This document shows positions 1 through 7,780 of a stretch of 64,000 nucleotides of DNA, one piece after another (the stretch's first letter is position 1; each line of letters starts with the position of its first letter). The notes below the pieces were generated by a model, which was not told the DNA's origin, made no database searches, and worked only from the letters and a program-made list of their open reading frames with translations. A program made the position numbers and the translations under genes. The stretch is taken from NCBI GenBank assembly GCA_014843695.1, contig CM026386.1, positions 13,133,213 through 13,197,212 on the forward strand. The letters run 5' to 3'. The DNA comes from Archivesica marissinica. Lineage: Eukaryota > Mollusca > Bivalvia > Venerida > Vesicomyidae.

Positions 1-359
1 AGGCACGTACTACTAATCGTCGCAGAATGCTCGCCCACATAAATAAATAAACTGAAATACTACTACTACTCATTAAGCTCGATTGCCTAGCTTGTAATTA
101 CAACAGTCGTTCATGCTGGAATCCATCGCCATGAGAGAAAGAGGTGGAGGGTGAGAGGGGGAGGGGATGGAGACAAGAGACACTGTAGTCTTAGATGTAT
201 GGAGGGAGGCGATGTGGTTTTAGATGTATATATTTTTATAGGACACAATCACCCTATGGTTCTGGCGTGGGTCGAAGTCACAAGCCCTCAGACACGAGGA
301 ATATGCCAATAACAATATTAATTCTTTCAACTTTCAAAAAGAGAATGTTTGTTTTTCAG
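1..359. other. Intronic sequence upstream of the transmembrane exon
   Basis: No coding exon is supported here. Positions 15-52 hold CGTCGCAG, CTCGCCCA and an ATAAATAAATAAAC run. These resemble the 3' tails of the SINE copies at 874-1000 and 2079-2129, so this may be a decayed SINE end. Positions 133-182 are strongly purine-rich (GAGAG/GGGGAGG). A pyrimidine-rich stretch (TGTTTGTTTTTCAG) ends at 359 and forms the splice acceptor of the next exon. The short open frame at 195-389 runs through this acceptor in the wrong frame. Confidence 0.5.
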
Positions 360-482
360 TTGGAACTAAGACTGACATTTCGATGTTAGTGATTGTTGTA
401 TCATCTGGTGTTGGTGGACTACTGTTTATAATTGTTGTTGCCACGATATGCTTCTGCACTCTCAGAAGACGGCATCCACAAG
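360..482 (+). CDS. Transmembrane exon of a single-pass receptor (internal exon)
   Basis: This 123-nt exon is flanked by a good acceptor (TTTTTCAG, ending 359) and a GTAGG donor (483). Read from GGA at 362 it gives 40 open codons. The protein runs from GTKTDIS into a hydrophobic helix of about 24 residues that starts MLVIVVSS, contains GVGGLLF, and ends ATICFCTL. The helix is followed by RRRHPQ, a typical positive-inside stop-transfer signal, so the tail is cytoplasmic. The exon is symmetric, phase 1 to phase 1, as is usual for exons next to EGF, Ig or FN3 modules. That makes a modular extracellular region to the left plausible, but none of it is in the window. The donor's leftover G joins the next exon in frame. 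I cannot name the family from this exon alone. Confidence 0.82.
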
Positions 483-520
483 GTAGGAACTTGTTGTTAG
501 TAGTGTATTACAACTGTCTT

Positions 521-578
521 GCAATATCACGACTCTGATTGGATTATTCAGCAATCACGACTCTGATTGGACGATTCA
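521..578 (+). repeat. Two-copy 28-30 bp direct repeat in intron 1
   Basis: Positions 521-550 and 551-578 are two adjacent copies of a sequence containing CACGACTCTGATTGGA and ending in ATTCA. They differ by a 2-bp indel and one substitution. No function is suggested. The open frame at 539-835 starts inside this repeat and has no other coding evidence. I see no other structure between 579 and 860. Confidence 0.7.
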
Positions 579-860
579 GCACATGTGATCGCCGTTCAGA
601 ACCCAATGAATTTCACAATTATTCTATTCTCATTAATATTCATAGCAGACCATTTGTTGTAAGGTGTGACGAATCAAAAAAGACAACTTGTTTTGTAATT
701 TGTAAAATATTAGTTGTAATTGTTATAATTGACTGCTATTTGTTTGCGTTTCATCGAGGTCATTCAATTGTTACATGGTCACTTCTTTTACATCAATATA
801 TTGCCAACCGGATTCGTTTCCTCAGGGCAATATAACAACATGATCAAATAGATCCGATTT

Positions 861-1013
861 CACATCATTTTAAGAGGAGACTCTGGAATGTGTCTGTCTG
901 TATCATTGCACTATCCTCCAAAATCTGAAATGACTAATCTCTTCAGGAGGCGTCGCTCATATGGGCAACCGGTAGCGACGATAAATAAACGTAAAGCACA
1001 CACATCATTTTAA
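861..1013 (+). mobile_element. 5'-truncated SINE copy with 13-bp target-site duplication
   Basis: The body at about 874-1000 matches the reverse complement of 4874-5010. Shared segments include GGAGACTCTG, TGTCTGTATCATTGCACTAT, CAGGAGGCGTCGCTCATATG and GGCAACCGGTAGCGACGATA, followed by AATAAACGTAAA. This copy lacks the tRNA-like head found in the other copy, so it is 5'-truncated. It is bounded by perfect direct repeats CACATCATTTTAA at 861-873 and 1001-1013, the mark of target-primed reverse transcription. Near the 3' end CGTCGCT (951-957) and AGCGACG (974-980) form a 7-bp stem around a 16-nt loop. It lies in intron 1 in the same direction as the host gene. Confidence 0.88.
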
Positions 1014-1153
1014 ATTCTAAATTTAATTAGTAACAACCGATTTCACAGAAATGATCATCAGGTAATATGTATATACAGTCAAACCTGTGCTAAAGGACAC
1101 CTCCAAATATATAGTTCGTTTATTAAGCACCCTCCTAACGCCACATATTTACC

Positions 1154-1198
1154 GTTTATGTGAGTCCATCTGTCTACCACTGTTTATGTGAGTCCATC
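1154..1198 (+). repeat. Short direct repeat, 17 bp twice at 28-bp spacing
   Basis: GTTTATGTGAGTCCATC occurs at 1154-1170 and again at 1182-1198. Just upstream (about 1076-1106) is ACAGTCAAACCTGTG followed by an AGGACACC-like segment, which looks like part of a dispersed repeat, although no terminal structure is visible. A small GGCCTTCGGCC hairpin follows at about 1199-1209. Otherwise I see nothing between 1014 and 1278. Confidence 0.55.
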
Positions 1199-1278
1199 GG
1201 CCTTCGGCCTCCACACACCTTAACCACGCCCAATGTAGATCATACCCCGATGGAAACTATTGACCTGCGACCCATTCC

Positions 1279-1693
1279 TTAAAGCGACATTACATCACAA
1301 ACATCAAACCAAAATATACATTTTACGTATAAATAGCATAATTCGAACACTAATTTGCAATCAATAAACAAACGTTCTTGTGGTCTGCAAACTCTCAAAA
1401 GTGAAAGTAGGATTTCATATTTATAAAGGACAACCAAGTGTATATTATATATGTAAATATAACGGTAAATCTGTACTATAAATCATGCTATTCAGGATAC
1501 ACACGTTGTATTACCCATGTATGTTGACCATATTTACAGGGTTTTGTTATGTCAACAACCGTCGTATACGACGCTTGTTTATTAGTTGAAATACGCAGAT
1601 TCTGCTACATTTATTTGAATACAAATGATACCATATAATAGGAAATTACATTCTGTAGAAAGTTGCTTTTTCATCGATGTAATGTCGCTTTAA
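1279..1693. mobile_element. MITE-like non-autonomous DNA transposon with TTAA duplications
   Basis: A 14-bp inverted repeat, AGCGACATTACATC at 1283-1296 and its exact reverse complement at 1676-1689, encloses 407 bp. Both ends abut TTAA (1279-1282 and 1690-1693). If TTAA is counted as part of the ends, the inverted repeat is 18-19 bp. The interior is AT-rich with no open frame and includes a perfect 14-bp palindrome, CGTCGTATACGACG, at 1560-1573. TTAA target duplication is characteristic of the piggyBac superfamily, although these ends do not begin with the usual CCC/CCY. The right end stops about 40 bp before the exon at 1732, so the element sits close to a splice acceptor. Confidence 0.72.
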
Positions 1694-1731
1694 GTGAATA
1701 GCTTAAGTAGAAGCTTCTGTGTGCTTTTTAG

Positions 1732-1771
1732 GAGAGCTAAAAGACACACCGAAAAAATTGCCAGACTCAAG
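1732..1771 (+). CDS. Juxtamembrane micro-exon of the receptor tail
   Basis: This 40-nt exon lies between TTTTTAG (acceptor, ending 1731) and GTATGTAC (a strong donor from 1772). It takes the single base carried over from the exon at 360-482 (G + GA = Gly). It then reads ELKDTPKKLPDS and leaves AG, which pairs with the first base of the next exon to give Arg. Phase thus matches on both sides (phase 1 in, phase 2 out), which is the main support for such a short exon. The segment is charged and proline-containing, as expected just inside the membrane. Intron 1 is 483-1731 and intron 2 is 1772-2689. Confidence 0.78.
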
Positions 1772-2069
1772 GTATGTACATATGCTTTGTCGCTTATTTC
1801 TGTTCTAACATAAGCTAACCAAAACTTCAGACAAATATCAAAGTTATTAATATATCAGATTATAACAGCACACTTATATTGTATAATAAATCTCGGGAGA
1901 CGAACTATAAAAGTTTTCTTTCGTTCTAATCCCTTTCAGTCTATTGCTGTTAATTTATATGTAAACTGTTAGTTATGCTATGTACATGTAAAATACTGAA
2001 ATTAATAATGTTTAAACTAAATCTACTTATATTATATAATCTGATGATATATATCTAGACCTTGTTACA

Positions 2070-2138
2070 AAAAAGGGTTCGCTCGCCCATATGGTTCGCC
2101 GGAGACGAGGGTAAATAAGCTCAATCATCAAAAAGGGT
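2070..2138 (+). mobile_element. Severely 5'-truncated SINE tail (about 50 bp) with 9-bp duplication
   Basis: AAAAAGGGT occurs at 2070-2078 and 2130-2138, flanking a 51-bp insert. The insert contains CTCGCCCATATGG, CGCCGGAGACGAGGG and TAAATAAGC. It aligns with the tail of the SINE at 874-1000 (hairpin followed by ATAAATAAAC). The stem bases differ but can still pair, with CTCG against CGAG. I read it as an extreme 5' truncation of a related SINE. The A-rich duplication could be coincidental, so confidence is moderate. Confidence 0.55.
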
Positions 2139-2194
2139 ATATTCGTGCATTTATGTTTCTGTCATAATGATAGCATTAAAGATATTTTACTTAC

Positions 2195-2325
2195 ATAAAT
2201 GTGGTCATTCGTGTTGGAGGAAACAGCAGTACCCGGAGAAAACCCACCTGTCTGATATTACTATCTGGCATACTTCCCGGTCCGAGGATCGATCCTGGGT
2301 TGCATTGGTGAGAAGCGTTAGTTTA
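2195..2325 (-). mobile_element. tRNA-derived SINE fragment
   Basis: The plus strand contains GGAGGAAACAGCAGTACCCG followed by GAGAAAACCCACC (2216-2248), a motif I associate with dispersed repeats in bivalve and gastropod genomes. On the minus strand, TAACGCTTCTCACC leads into a B-box-like GGATCGATCC at 2286-2295. No A box is visible upstream of it, so the head is truncated or was separated by the neighbouring SINE at 2340-2614. The plus-strand open frame at 2167-2358 lies in this repeat and is not a gene. Confidence 0.5.
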
Positions 2326-2339
2326 CAGATACATATGTT

Positions 2340-2614
2340 TTGTGTGTCTGGGGTTTAAAGTTGCACGAATATAGTAGGTCATATATTGCGACTTTCCAGC
2401 TACCCGGATGTGTGGGTGAAGGAAGACCCGGATGCCTCTCCGAGCAGTATGTCAAGCACGGACGATCACCCGGGTAGACCCACCGACCTTCCGCAAGCAA
2501 GCTGGATAGCTTCATTACATAATTATAATAATCCCACACCCCGGTGGGATTCGAACCTACAATGCTGAAGGGCAAATTCGTTAGAAAGCACGTGGACACG
2601 GTGGCTACTTTGAG
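2340..2614 (-). mobile_element. tRNA-derived SINE, near full length, minus strand
   Basis: On the minus strand the element begins with a tRNA-like head. An A box TAGCCACCGTG lies at 2597-2607 and a canonical B box GGTTCGAATCC at 2547-2557, spaced as in RNA polymerase III internal promoters. The unrelated body contains TACCCGGGTGATCG, CATCCGGGTAGCTGG and AAAGTCGCAATATATGACCT. It ends near ACTTTAAACCCCAGACACAC, which resembles the (ACGTT)AAACCCCA-type tails of molluscan SINEs. It lies antisense in intron 2, about 75 bp upstream of the last exon. I did not find convincing target-site duplications. The open frames at 2318-2650 (minus) and 2386-2568 (plus) are inside it and are not genes. Confidence 0.75.
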
Positions 2615-2689
2615 TAAATGTTCATTATGCTCTATGGATATGTGGTCCAAACTTTCATATATATAATCGTATTACCGAATTTCTTATAG

Positions 2690-3224
2690 AGTCGCTAATT
2701 CCAATGTTTTGGCTACAAGTATTCGTTCAACTACTAATGAAGAAGAGTACGACACCATAAAAGATGGATCAAGAAGGGACGCGCTAGATGTTAATGCACT
2801 ACGCGTGGCAAGCCACCACAATGATGGTTATCATAGAGATAACCAGAATACCACTTACCATACCCATACCGGACTGAAGATAGAGGACAACGATGGGTAT
2901 ATTGATCTTAACGCAAAGGAACATTGCTACACCGGTCTCAAGACTGATAAGAATCGGAAGTTTACTAAAAATTATGATTATCCATATATCAACAACAGAA
3001 ACAAGAATAAACCACTACGTGCATACCCGAATGAAAACGTCATGCCAAGGCAATTAACGGATGTGCCTCTTGAATCTGACGATACTAGGCGTGAGGCTCC
3101 AGCTAACAGGGCTGAAATGAAAGGCCATTATCAAGGTCTAGTAGGTCGTAGGTTAGGCGAGAACGTGTATGAGAGGAAGCTGGACGAAGATGGATACATG
3201 CGACCAATTGTTTCTAGCAAGTAA
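2690..3224 (+). CDS. Last coding exon: tyrosine-rich cytoplasmic tail of a receptor
   Basis: The acceptor TTTCTTATAG ends at 2689. The frame carried from the preceding exon (AG + A) reads R-VANSNV and continues open to TAA at 3222-3224. There are 12 tyrosines in about 177 residues, many in SH2-type or sorting-type contexts: EEEYDTI (2739-2759), YIDL (2898-2909), YTGL (2928-2939), NYDYPYI, YQGL (3129-3140), ENVYERK and DGYMRP (3189-3206). YIDL and YTGL are six residues apart, which is ITAM spacing. The tail is hydrophilic, Asn/Asp/Lys/Arg-rich and probably disordered. TGLK occurs twice (HTGLKIEDN, YTGLKTDKN), hinting at internal duplication. Together with the helix at 360-482 this is the C-terminus of a type I receptor. 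Engulfment receptors such as Draper/CED-1/MEGF carry comparable motifs, but without the ectodomain the family is open. Confidence 0.85.
2898..2939 (+). other. ITAM-like motif (YxxL-x6-YxxL) in the receptor tail
   Basis: YIDL, six residues (NAKEHC), then YTGL fits the YxxL/I-x(6-12)-YxxL/I spacing of immunoreceptor tyrosine-based activation motifs. Acidic residues precede the first tyrosine (EDNDGY), though at -2 and -4 rather than the classical -3. In known ITAM proteins both tyrosines are phosphorylated by Src-family kinases and bind the tandem SH2 domains of Syk-family kinases. Use of this site is inference. Confidence 0.55.
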
Positions 3225-3237
3225 TACTGCAGACGTG

Positions 3238-3455
3238 TAGTGAGAGAGATATAGAAGAGAGATAAGTAGATATATATATATATATATAGATAGACAGAGA
3301 GCGGGAGAGAGATAGGTAGGTAGTGAGACAGATATATAGAAGAGAGAGATATATATATATATATATAGACAGAGAGAGGGAGAGAGATATGTAGGTAGTG
3401 AGAGAGAGATATATAGAGAGAGAGCGGGAGAGGGGGACATATAGGGGGAGCGAGA
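3238..3455 (+). repeat. GA/TA-rich imperfect tandem repeat in the 3' UTR
   Basis: Starting 14 nt after the stop codon, this 218-bp stretch alternates GAGAGA, GATATA and (TA)n runs. A block of the form TAGTGAGAnAGATATA recurs at about 3238, 3331 and 3396, so at least three diverged copies are present with uneven spacing of about 93 and 65 bp. Each of the first two ends in a (TA)n run. It is a low-complexity microsatellite, and its translated frames are not meaningful. Confidence 0.8.
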
Positions 3456-3584
<129 letters not shown>

Positions 3585-3637
3585 AACAGCAGCAGCAGCA
3601 GCAACAACAACAACAGCAGCAACAGCAGCAACAGCAG

Positions 3638-3675
<38 letters not shown>

Positions 3676-3800
3676 GCAGCAACATCAGCAACATCAGCAA
3701 CAGCAGCAACAGCAGCAACAACAACAGTAACAACAACAGTAACAACAACAGTAACAACAACAACAACAACAGTAACAACAACAACAACAGTAACAACAAC
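3585..3800 (+). repeat. AGC/AAC triplet tract continuing the GAC repeat
   Basis: The tract is 72 triplets in the same register as the GAC block. It is first AGC-rich with AAC interspersed, with two ATC triplets near 3684-3695, then from about 3720 it becomes AAC runs punctuated by AGT. On the plus strand it reads as CAG/CAA, and the AGT variants supply TAA stops that end the poly-Gln frame. The zoned order GAC, then AGC/AAC, then AAC/AGT suggests successive expansions of mutated triplets. Confidence 0.9.
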
Positions 3801-3991
3801 CATACATTTGAAGAATACATAGTTGCCAATATATCTTTGAGCCTTATTAGATTAAGCTCCATCACCATGTCATTGTAAATAGTCCATGGTAATCAAACAA
3901 CTTCACGCAAATCATCGACACAATATTTTAACCACTACATTCCACTAGTTCATATTTAGCATTTTATTTATAAAGCAGTTGATTTTCAACA

Positions 3992-3997
3992 AATAAA
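3992..3997 (+). promoter_or_regulatory. Candidate poly(A) signal of the receptor gene
   Basis: AATAAA lies 768 nt after the stop codon and downstream of the microsatellites, in AT-rich sequence. It is the first canonical signal seen after the stop. A cleavage site about 10-30 nt further on would end the transcript near 4010-4025. A further AATAAA at 6119-6124 could serve as a distal alternative. Confidence 0.45.
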
Positions 3998-4053
3998 GCA
4001 TGAACACAAGCAACATGTAATGTCAATTACAAGCTGTCAATGTCTCGCCGCGA

Positions 4054-4101
4054 CCAATCAGGGCCCCCTTCCACGTGGTATTAAACGTGTGGTCATATAA
4101 G
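4054..4101 (+). promoter_or_regulatory. Possible promoter-like cluster (CCAAT, E-box, TATA-like)
   Basis: CCAAT at 4054-4058 is followed by the palindrome CCACGTGG (E-box CACGTG, 4072-4077) and by ATATAAG near 4095-4101. The segment is locally GC-rich in an AT-rich region, and the order and spacing would suit a small polymerase II promoter. No convincing gene follows, so this is only a motif cluster and could equally be chance or part of an unrecognised repeat. Confidence 0.2.
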
Positions 4102-4873
4102 AATGTATGAGATGACTGTATTACACTGAATACATGCAACGGTATGTGATAATGTGAATATGGATTAATTTGGACGAAGACAGTAATGTGATAGAAGTAC
4201 TATTAAACAGTTTAGTTTATTAAGAGGATATTTGTATATTAGAATGAAAGATTGGATTTTACCCCATCTCGTGAGCTCCCGGATACAGTGTATAAAGCTA
4301 ATGTCACGGCTGGCGTAGCCCGCTCGCTTAAAGGTCGCTACGAAATCAACACTATACGTGATGTTAGTTTAAACATATTGCATTGCTTTCAAATAACATA
4401 CATATACACAGACTGCACAATAATTGTTCAACAAAGGAAATGTAACGATTATTATACGAGTGAGACTGTTATAATTTATAAGAAGCAATTGGGTTGGGTC
4501 ATTAGTGTTACCAATATTAGTGACGCCCCTCCCCTTATATCAAGAATATGTAACAGAACGAGCAGAGTTTTTCTGTGATTCTTAAAGAAGTAGCGTACAT
4601 GGTAATTGGAATATAAGAATCAAATGGTTTATTGATATATATGTAAAAAATGTAAAGAAAAATATAGTTAAGACACAATATAGCTATTTTTTAACAGACA
4701 TTGTGTAGTATTATATACATTAAATATACGTGATGTTCGATGCTGCATACCATTGTATTGATTGTCCACCAATAATGATTTAAGAAATGTGTATGTGAAC
4801 GACATTAGTGATTTTGTACATGTGCGTGAATATCCACTTAATTACAGTTGTTCGAATATACTATGTCTGTGTG
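4102..4873. other. AT-rich intergenic stretch with no supported gene
   Basis: A 108-codon open frame at 4252-4578 has no recognisable domain, biased composition or splice context, and I do not call it a gene. TATACGTGATGTT occurs twice (about 4351 and 4725). A GGCGTAGC/GCTACG inverted pair lies near 4312-4343. Nothing else was recognised. Confidence 0.5.
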
Positions 4874-5136
4874 TGTGTTTTACGTTTATTTATCGTCGCT
4901 ACCGGTTGCCCATATGAGCGACGCCTCCTGAAAAGATAAATAATTTTAGATTTTTGGAGGATAGTGCAATGATACAGACATAGACCAATTTCAGAGTCTC
5001 CCATGGTTCTTTTACGTGCACGATGTACAGCACCGACAGGAGACCTCGGCTGTTAATTTTATTAGGGTCAGACGGTGGATCGAAACTGCGATCCCTGAAT
5101 TAAGAGTGCAGTGTGTTACCACTGGACTACAGATCC
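4874..5136 (-). mobile_element. tRNA-derived SINE, near full length, same family as 874-1000
   Basis: On the minus strand a tRNA-like head carries an A box TAGTCCAGTGG (5119-5129) and a B box GTTTCGATCC (5077-5086). The central part contains GTGCACGTAAAAGAACCATG, which resembles the conserved central domain reported for the MetaSINE group; I rely on memory for that comparison. The 3' part (about 4874-5010) matches the truncated copy at 874-1000 in inverted orientation, including the 7-bp stem CGTCGCT/AGCGACG (4894-4900 and 4917-4923) and the tail ATAAATAAACGTAAAACAC. I could not define target-site duplications. Confidence 0.85.
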
Positions 5137-5235
5137 GCCTGTGACCCCAAACAATTTGCTAAACACGATTTTAACTGATTCTGGTAGTAGTGTAGGTAGA
5201 GAATATCAAACTAAAAGTCTACTAAAGTACAACCT

Positions 5236-5262
5236 CCGGAAGTTAAATCCAAGATGGCCGCC
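5236..5262. promoter_or_regulatory. Adjacent ETS-like and YY1-like motifs
   Basis: CCGGAAGT (5236-5243, ETS core) is followed 7 bp later by AAGATGGCCGCC (5251-5262), close to the YY1 consensus AAGATGGCGGC. In animals this pair is typical of TATA-less housekeeping promoters. No first exon or CpG-rich island is evident around it, and similar strings occur inside repeats, so the call is weak. Confidence 0.22.
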
Positions 5263-6409
5263 GAAATGGCTGTCGATACTTTGAAGTTCTGCACGTTACG
5301 CAGTTTAATGTAGAACGTATGTGATTTATCTATCTATCTTCCTTTAATGTCGAACCCCTCGTGGGCATTTAACAGCCATTCAAATTCGCATGTATGTTCA
5401 ATGTATTTTTCGATGGAATTAATGTTGTTTTTTCATTGGAGACTATTTCCATTTGTCAGTTTTACACCAAAAGGGCAAACGCGTGAAAAAAGATACATCT
5501 ACATAAGATAGAGAATACCTTTTGTTCCGGGATACAATTTTCCAGAATTTGTTTACATACATTTTTTGAATATTTAGCTCGGGTTTTTACACGGGCCCAG
5601 TACGAACATATTTGACAATACAAGCTTTAAAACGGATGGGGAAGTCATAGCATCAATTGGATGTGTATATTTATGCACACTTTATATGTATTATTGTATA
5701 TGAAAATATGCCTTATTATATATTAAACATGCCTGTAAATAAACTCCAGAGCGCATTTCTATTTCACTAGCGCTAGTCTCTCTCACTGCAAACGTGTGTT
5801 TGGTTTTTTGTGTGGCGGTATCCATATTATTTATAATAGTTAACAAATATTGATCACGAAGCTTAATTCTATATATCTGGTATTTTTCTACATCAGATCA
5901 ACATAACAGAAATTGTTCACCCAACATTGGTAATTTAGTTTGAAGTGAATGTAAGGGCTGTAAATAATGTTGCCATAACTTGTAACCCAACCCATTTGCT
6001 TTTCCCCGCAGATTAAATCGTATACAGCAATACTAATAAATCCTAATATAATTATTGCATATTGTTTTCTACGTATTTCATTATGTGTATAATTGTAATG
6101 TAATGTATGAAAAAATGCAATAAAATATCTGTGTAACTCTAATACGTGTTATAACATAGATCATTATGATTTGTGTCTACATTCGGGTGTTCGGGGGCAC
6201 ACAACTCCATAATACAGTTAAATAACAACTAAACAACCAGAGCATCATGGCATCAAAGATAAGGTCCAAAGCATATGTACTAATATAATATTTACATTTA
6301 AGTATTAGTACTAAGCATGTGTCTACACGTTATGCAGATTCCTCCTCCGCTTACACTGTGAATGTAGTCACGTTGTATGGATTGTTATAGGTTTCTAGCT
6401 TAAAATATC
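5263..6409. other. Unannotated AT-rich sequence flanking the satellite
   Basis: No open frame, RNA gene or transposon ends were recognised. A perfect 12-bp palindrome, ACTAGCGCTAGT, lies at 5766-5777. AATAAA occurs at 6119-6124. The final bases, CCACAAACTAAG (about 6409-6420), already resemble the satellite segment GCACAAACTAACG, so the junction is close to 6410. Confidence 0.5.
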
Positions 6410-7780
6410 CACAAACTAAGGTTCATGGGGCAGCCCATACATCTTGCAGCTACAGCGTGCTTTTGGACAGGCTAATGTGCATGGGCAGCCAATCATGCAG
6501 CTACAGTGTGGTGTTGCACACGCTAACGTGCATGGACAGTACATATACCCTGCAGCTACAGCATGGTGTGGCACAAGCTAACGTGCATGGACAGCCCATA
6601 CACCCTGCAGCTACAGCGTGGTGTTGCACAACCTAGCGTGCATGGACAGTCCGTACACCCTGCAGCTACAGCGTAGTGTAGCACAAACCAACGTGCATGG
6701 ACAGCCCATACACCCTGCTGCTACAACGTGGTGTAGCACAAACCAACGTGCATGGACAGCCCATATATCCTGCAGCTACAGCGTCGTGATGCACAAGATA
6801 AGTTACATGGACAGTCCATACATCCTGCAGCTACAGCGTGGTGTAGCACAAGCTAACGTACATGGACAGCCCATACATCCTGCAGCTACAGCGTGGTGTT
6901 GACCAAGCTAACGTGCATGGACAGTCCATACACCCTGCACCTATAGCGTGGTGTTGCACAAGCTAACATGCATGGACAGTCCATACACCCTGCAGCTACA
7001 GCGTTGTGTTGCACAAACTAACGTGCATGGACAGCCTATACATCCTGCAGCTACAGCGTGGTGTTGCGCAAGCTAACATGCATGGACAACCTATAAACCC
7101 TGCAGCTACAGCGTGGTGTTGCACAAGCTAACGTACATGGACAGACCATACAACCTGCAGCTACAGCGTGGTGTTGTACAAGCTAACGTGCATGGACAGT
7201 CCATACATCCTGAAGCTACAGCTTGGTGTTGTACAAGCTAACGTGCATGGACAGTCCATACAACCTGCAGCTACAGCATGGTGTTGTACAAGCTAACGTG
7301 CATGGACATTCCATAAATCCTGCAGCTATAGCGTGGTGTTGCACAAGCTAACTTGCATGGACAGTCCATACATCCTGCAGCTACAGCGGGGTATTGTACA
7401 AGCTAACGTGCATGGACAGTCCATACACCCTTCAGCTACAGCGTGGTGTTGTAAAAGCTAACGAACATGGACAGCACATACACCCTGCAGCTACAGCGTG
7501 GTGTTGTACAAGCTAACGTGCATGGACAGTCCATACACCCTGCAGCTATAGCGTGGTGTTGCACAAGCTAACGTGCATGGGCAGCCCATACAGCATGCAG
7601 CTACAGCTTGGTGTTGTACAAGCTAACGTGCATGGACAGCCCATACATCATGCAGCTACAGCGTGGTCTTGCACAACCTAACGTGCATGGAGAGCACATA
7701 CATCCTGCAGCTACAGCGTGGTGTTGCACAAGCAAACGTGCATGGAGAGCACATACATCCTGCAGCTACAGCGTGGTGTT
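6410..7780 (+). repeat. Left edge of the satellite with more degenerate monomers
   Basis: The first monomers are the most irregular. One reads GTTCATGGGGCAGCCC with CTTTTGGACAGG in place of GTGTTGCACAAG. The second has CAGCCAATCATGCAG, which shortens it. Further in, substitutions are scattered and no long duplicated block is evident. Degenerate terminal monomers are expected at the edge of an array that is homogenised mainly in its interior. Confidence 0.7.

Noticed and set aside
195..389. 64-codon open frame near the left edge
   Set aside because: It crosses the acceptor of the transmembrane exon in a different frame and shows no protein-like features.
539..835. 98-codon open frame in intron 1
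   Set aside because: It begins inside a 28-30 bp direct repeat and lies between exons whose phases already match. Nothing supports it as an exon.
1076..1106. Terminal inverted repeat of a DNA transposon at ACAGTCAAACCTGTG
   Set aside because: No inverted partner or target duplication was found nearby, so only a dispersed-repeat resemblance can be stated.
2318..2650. 110-codon minus-strand frame in intron 2, and the plus-strand frame at 2386-2568
   Set aside because: Both lie within a tRNA-derived SINE with A and B boxes.
4252..4578. 108-codon open frame as a small gene
   Set aside because: There is no recognisable domain, signal peptide, splice context or composition difference from the surrounding AT-rich DNA. 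A frame of this length can occur by chance.
5077..5129. Genuine tRNA gene on the minus strand
   Set aside because: A and B boxes are present, but the acceptor and anticodon stems do not fold convincingly, and the sequence continues into a SINE body shared with another copy at 874-1000.
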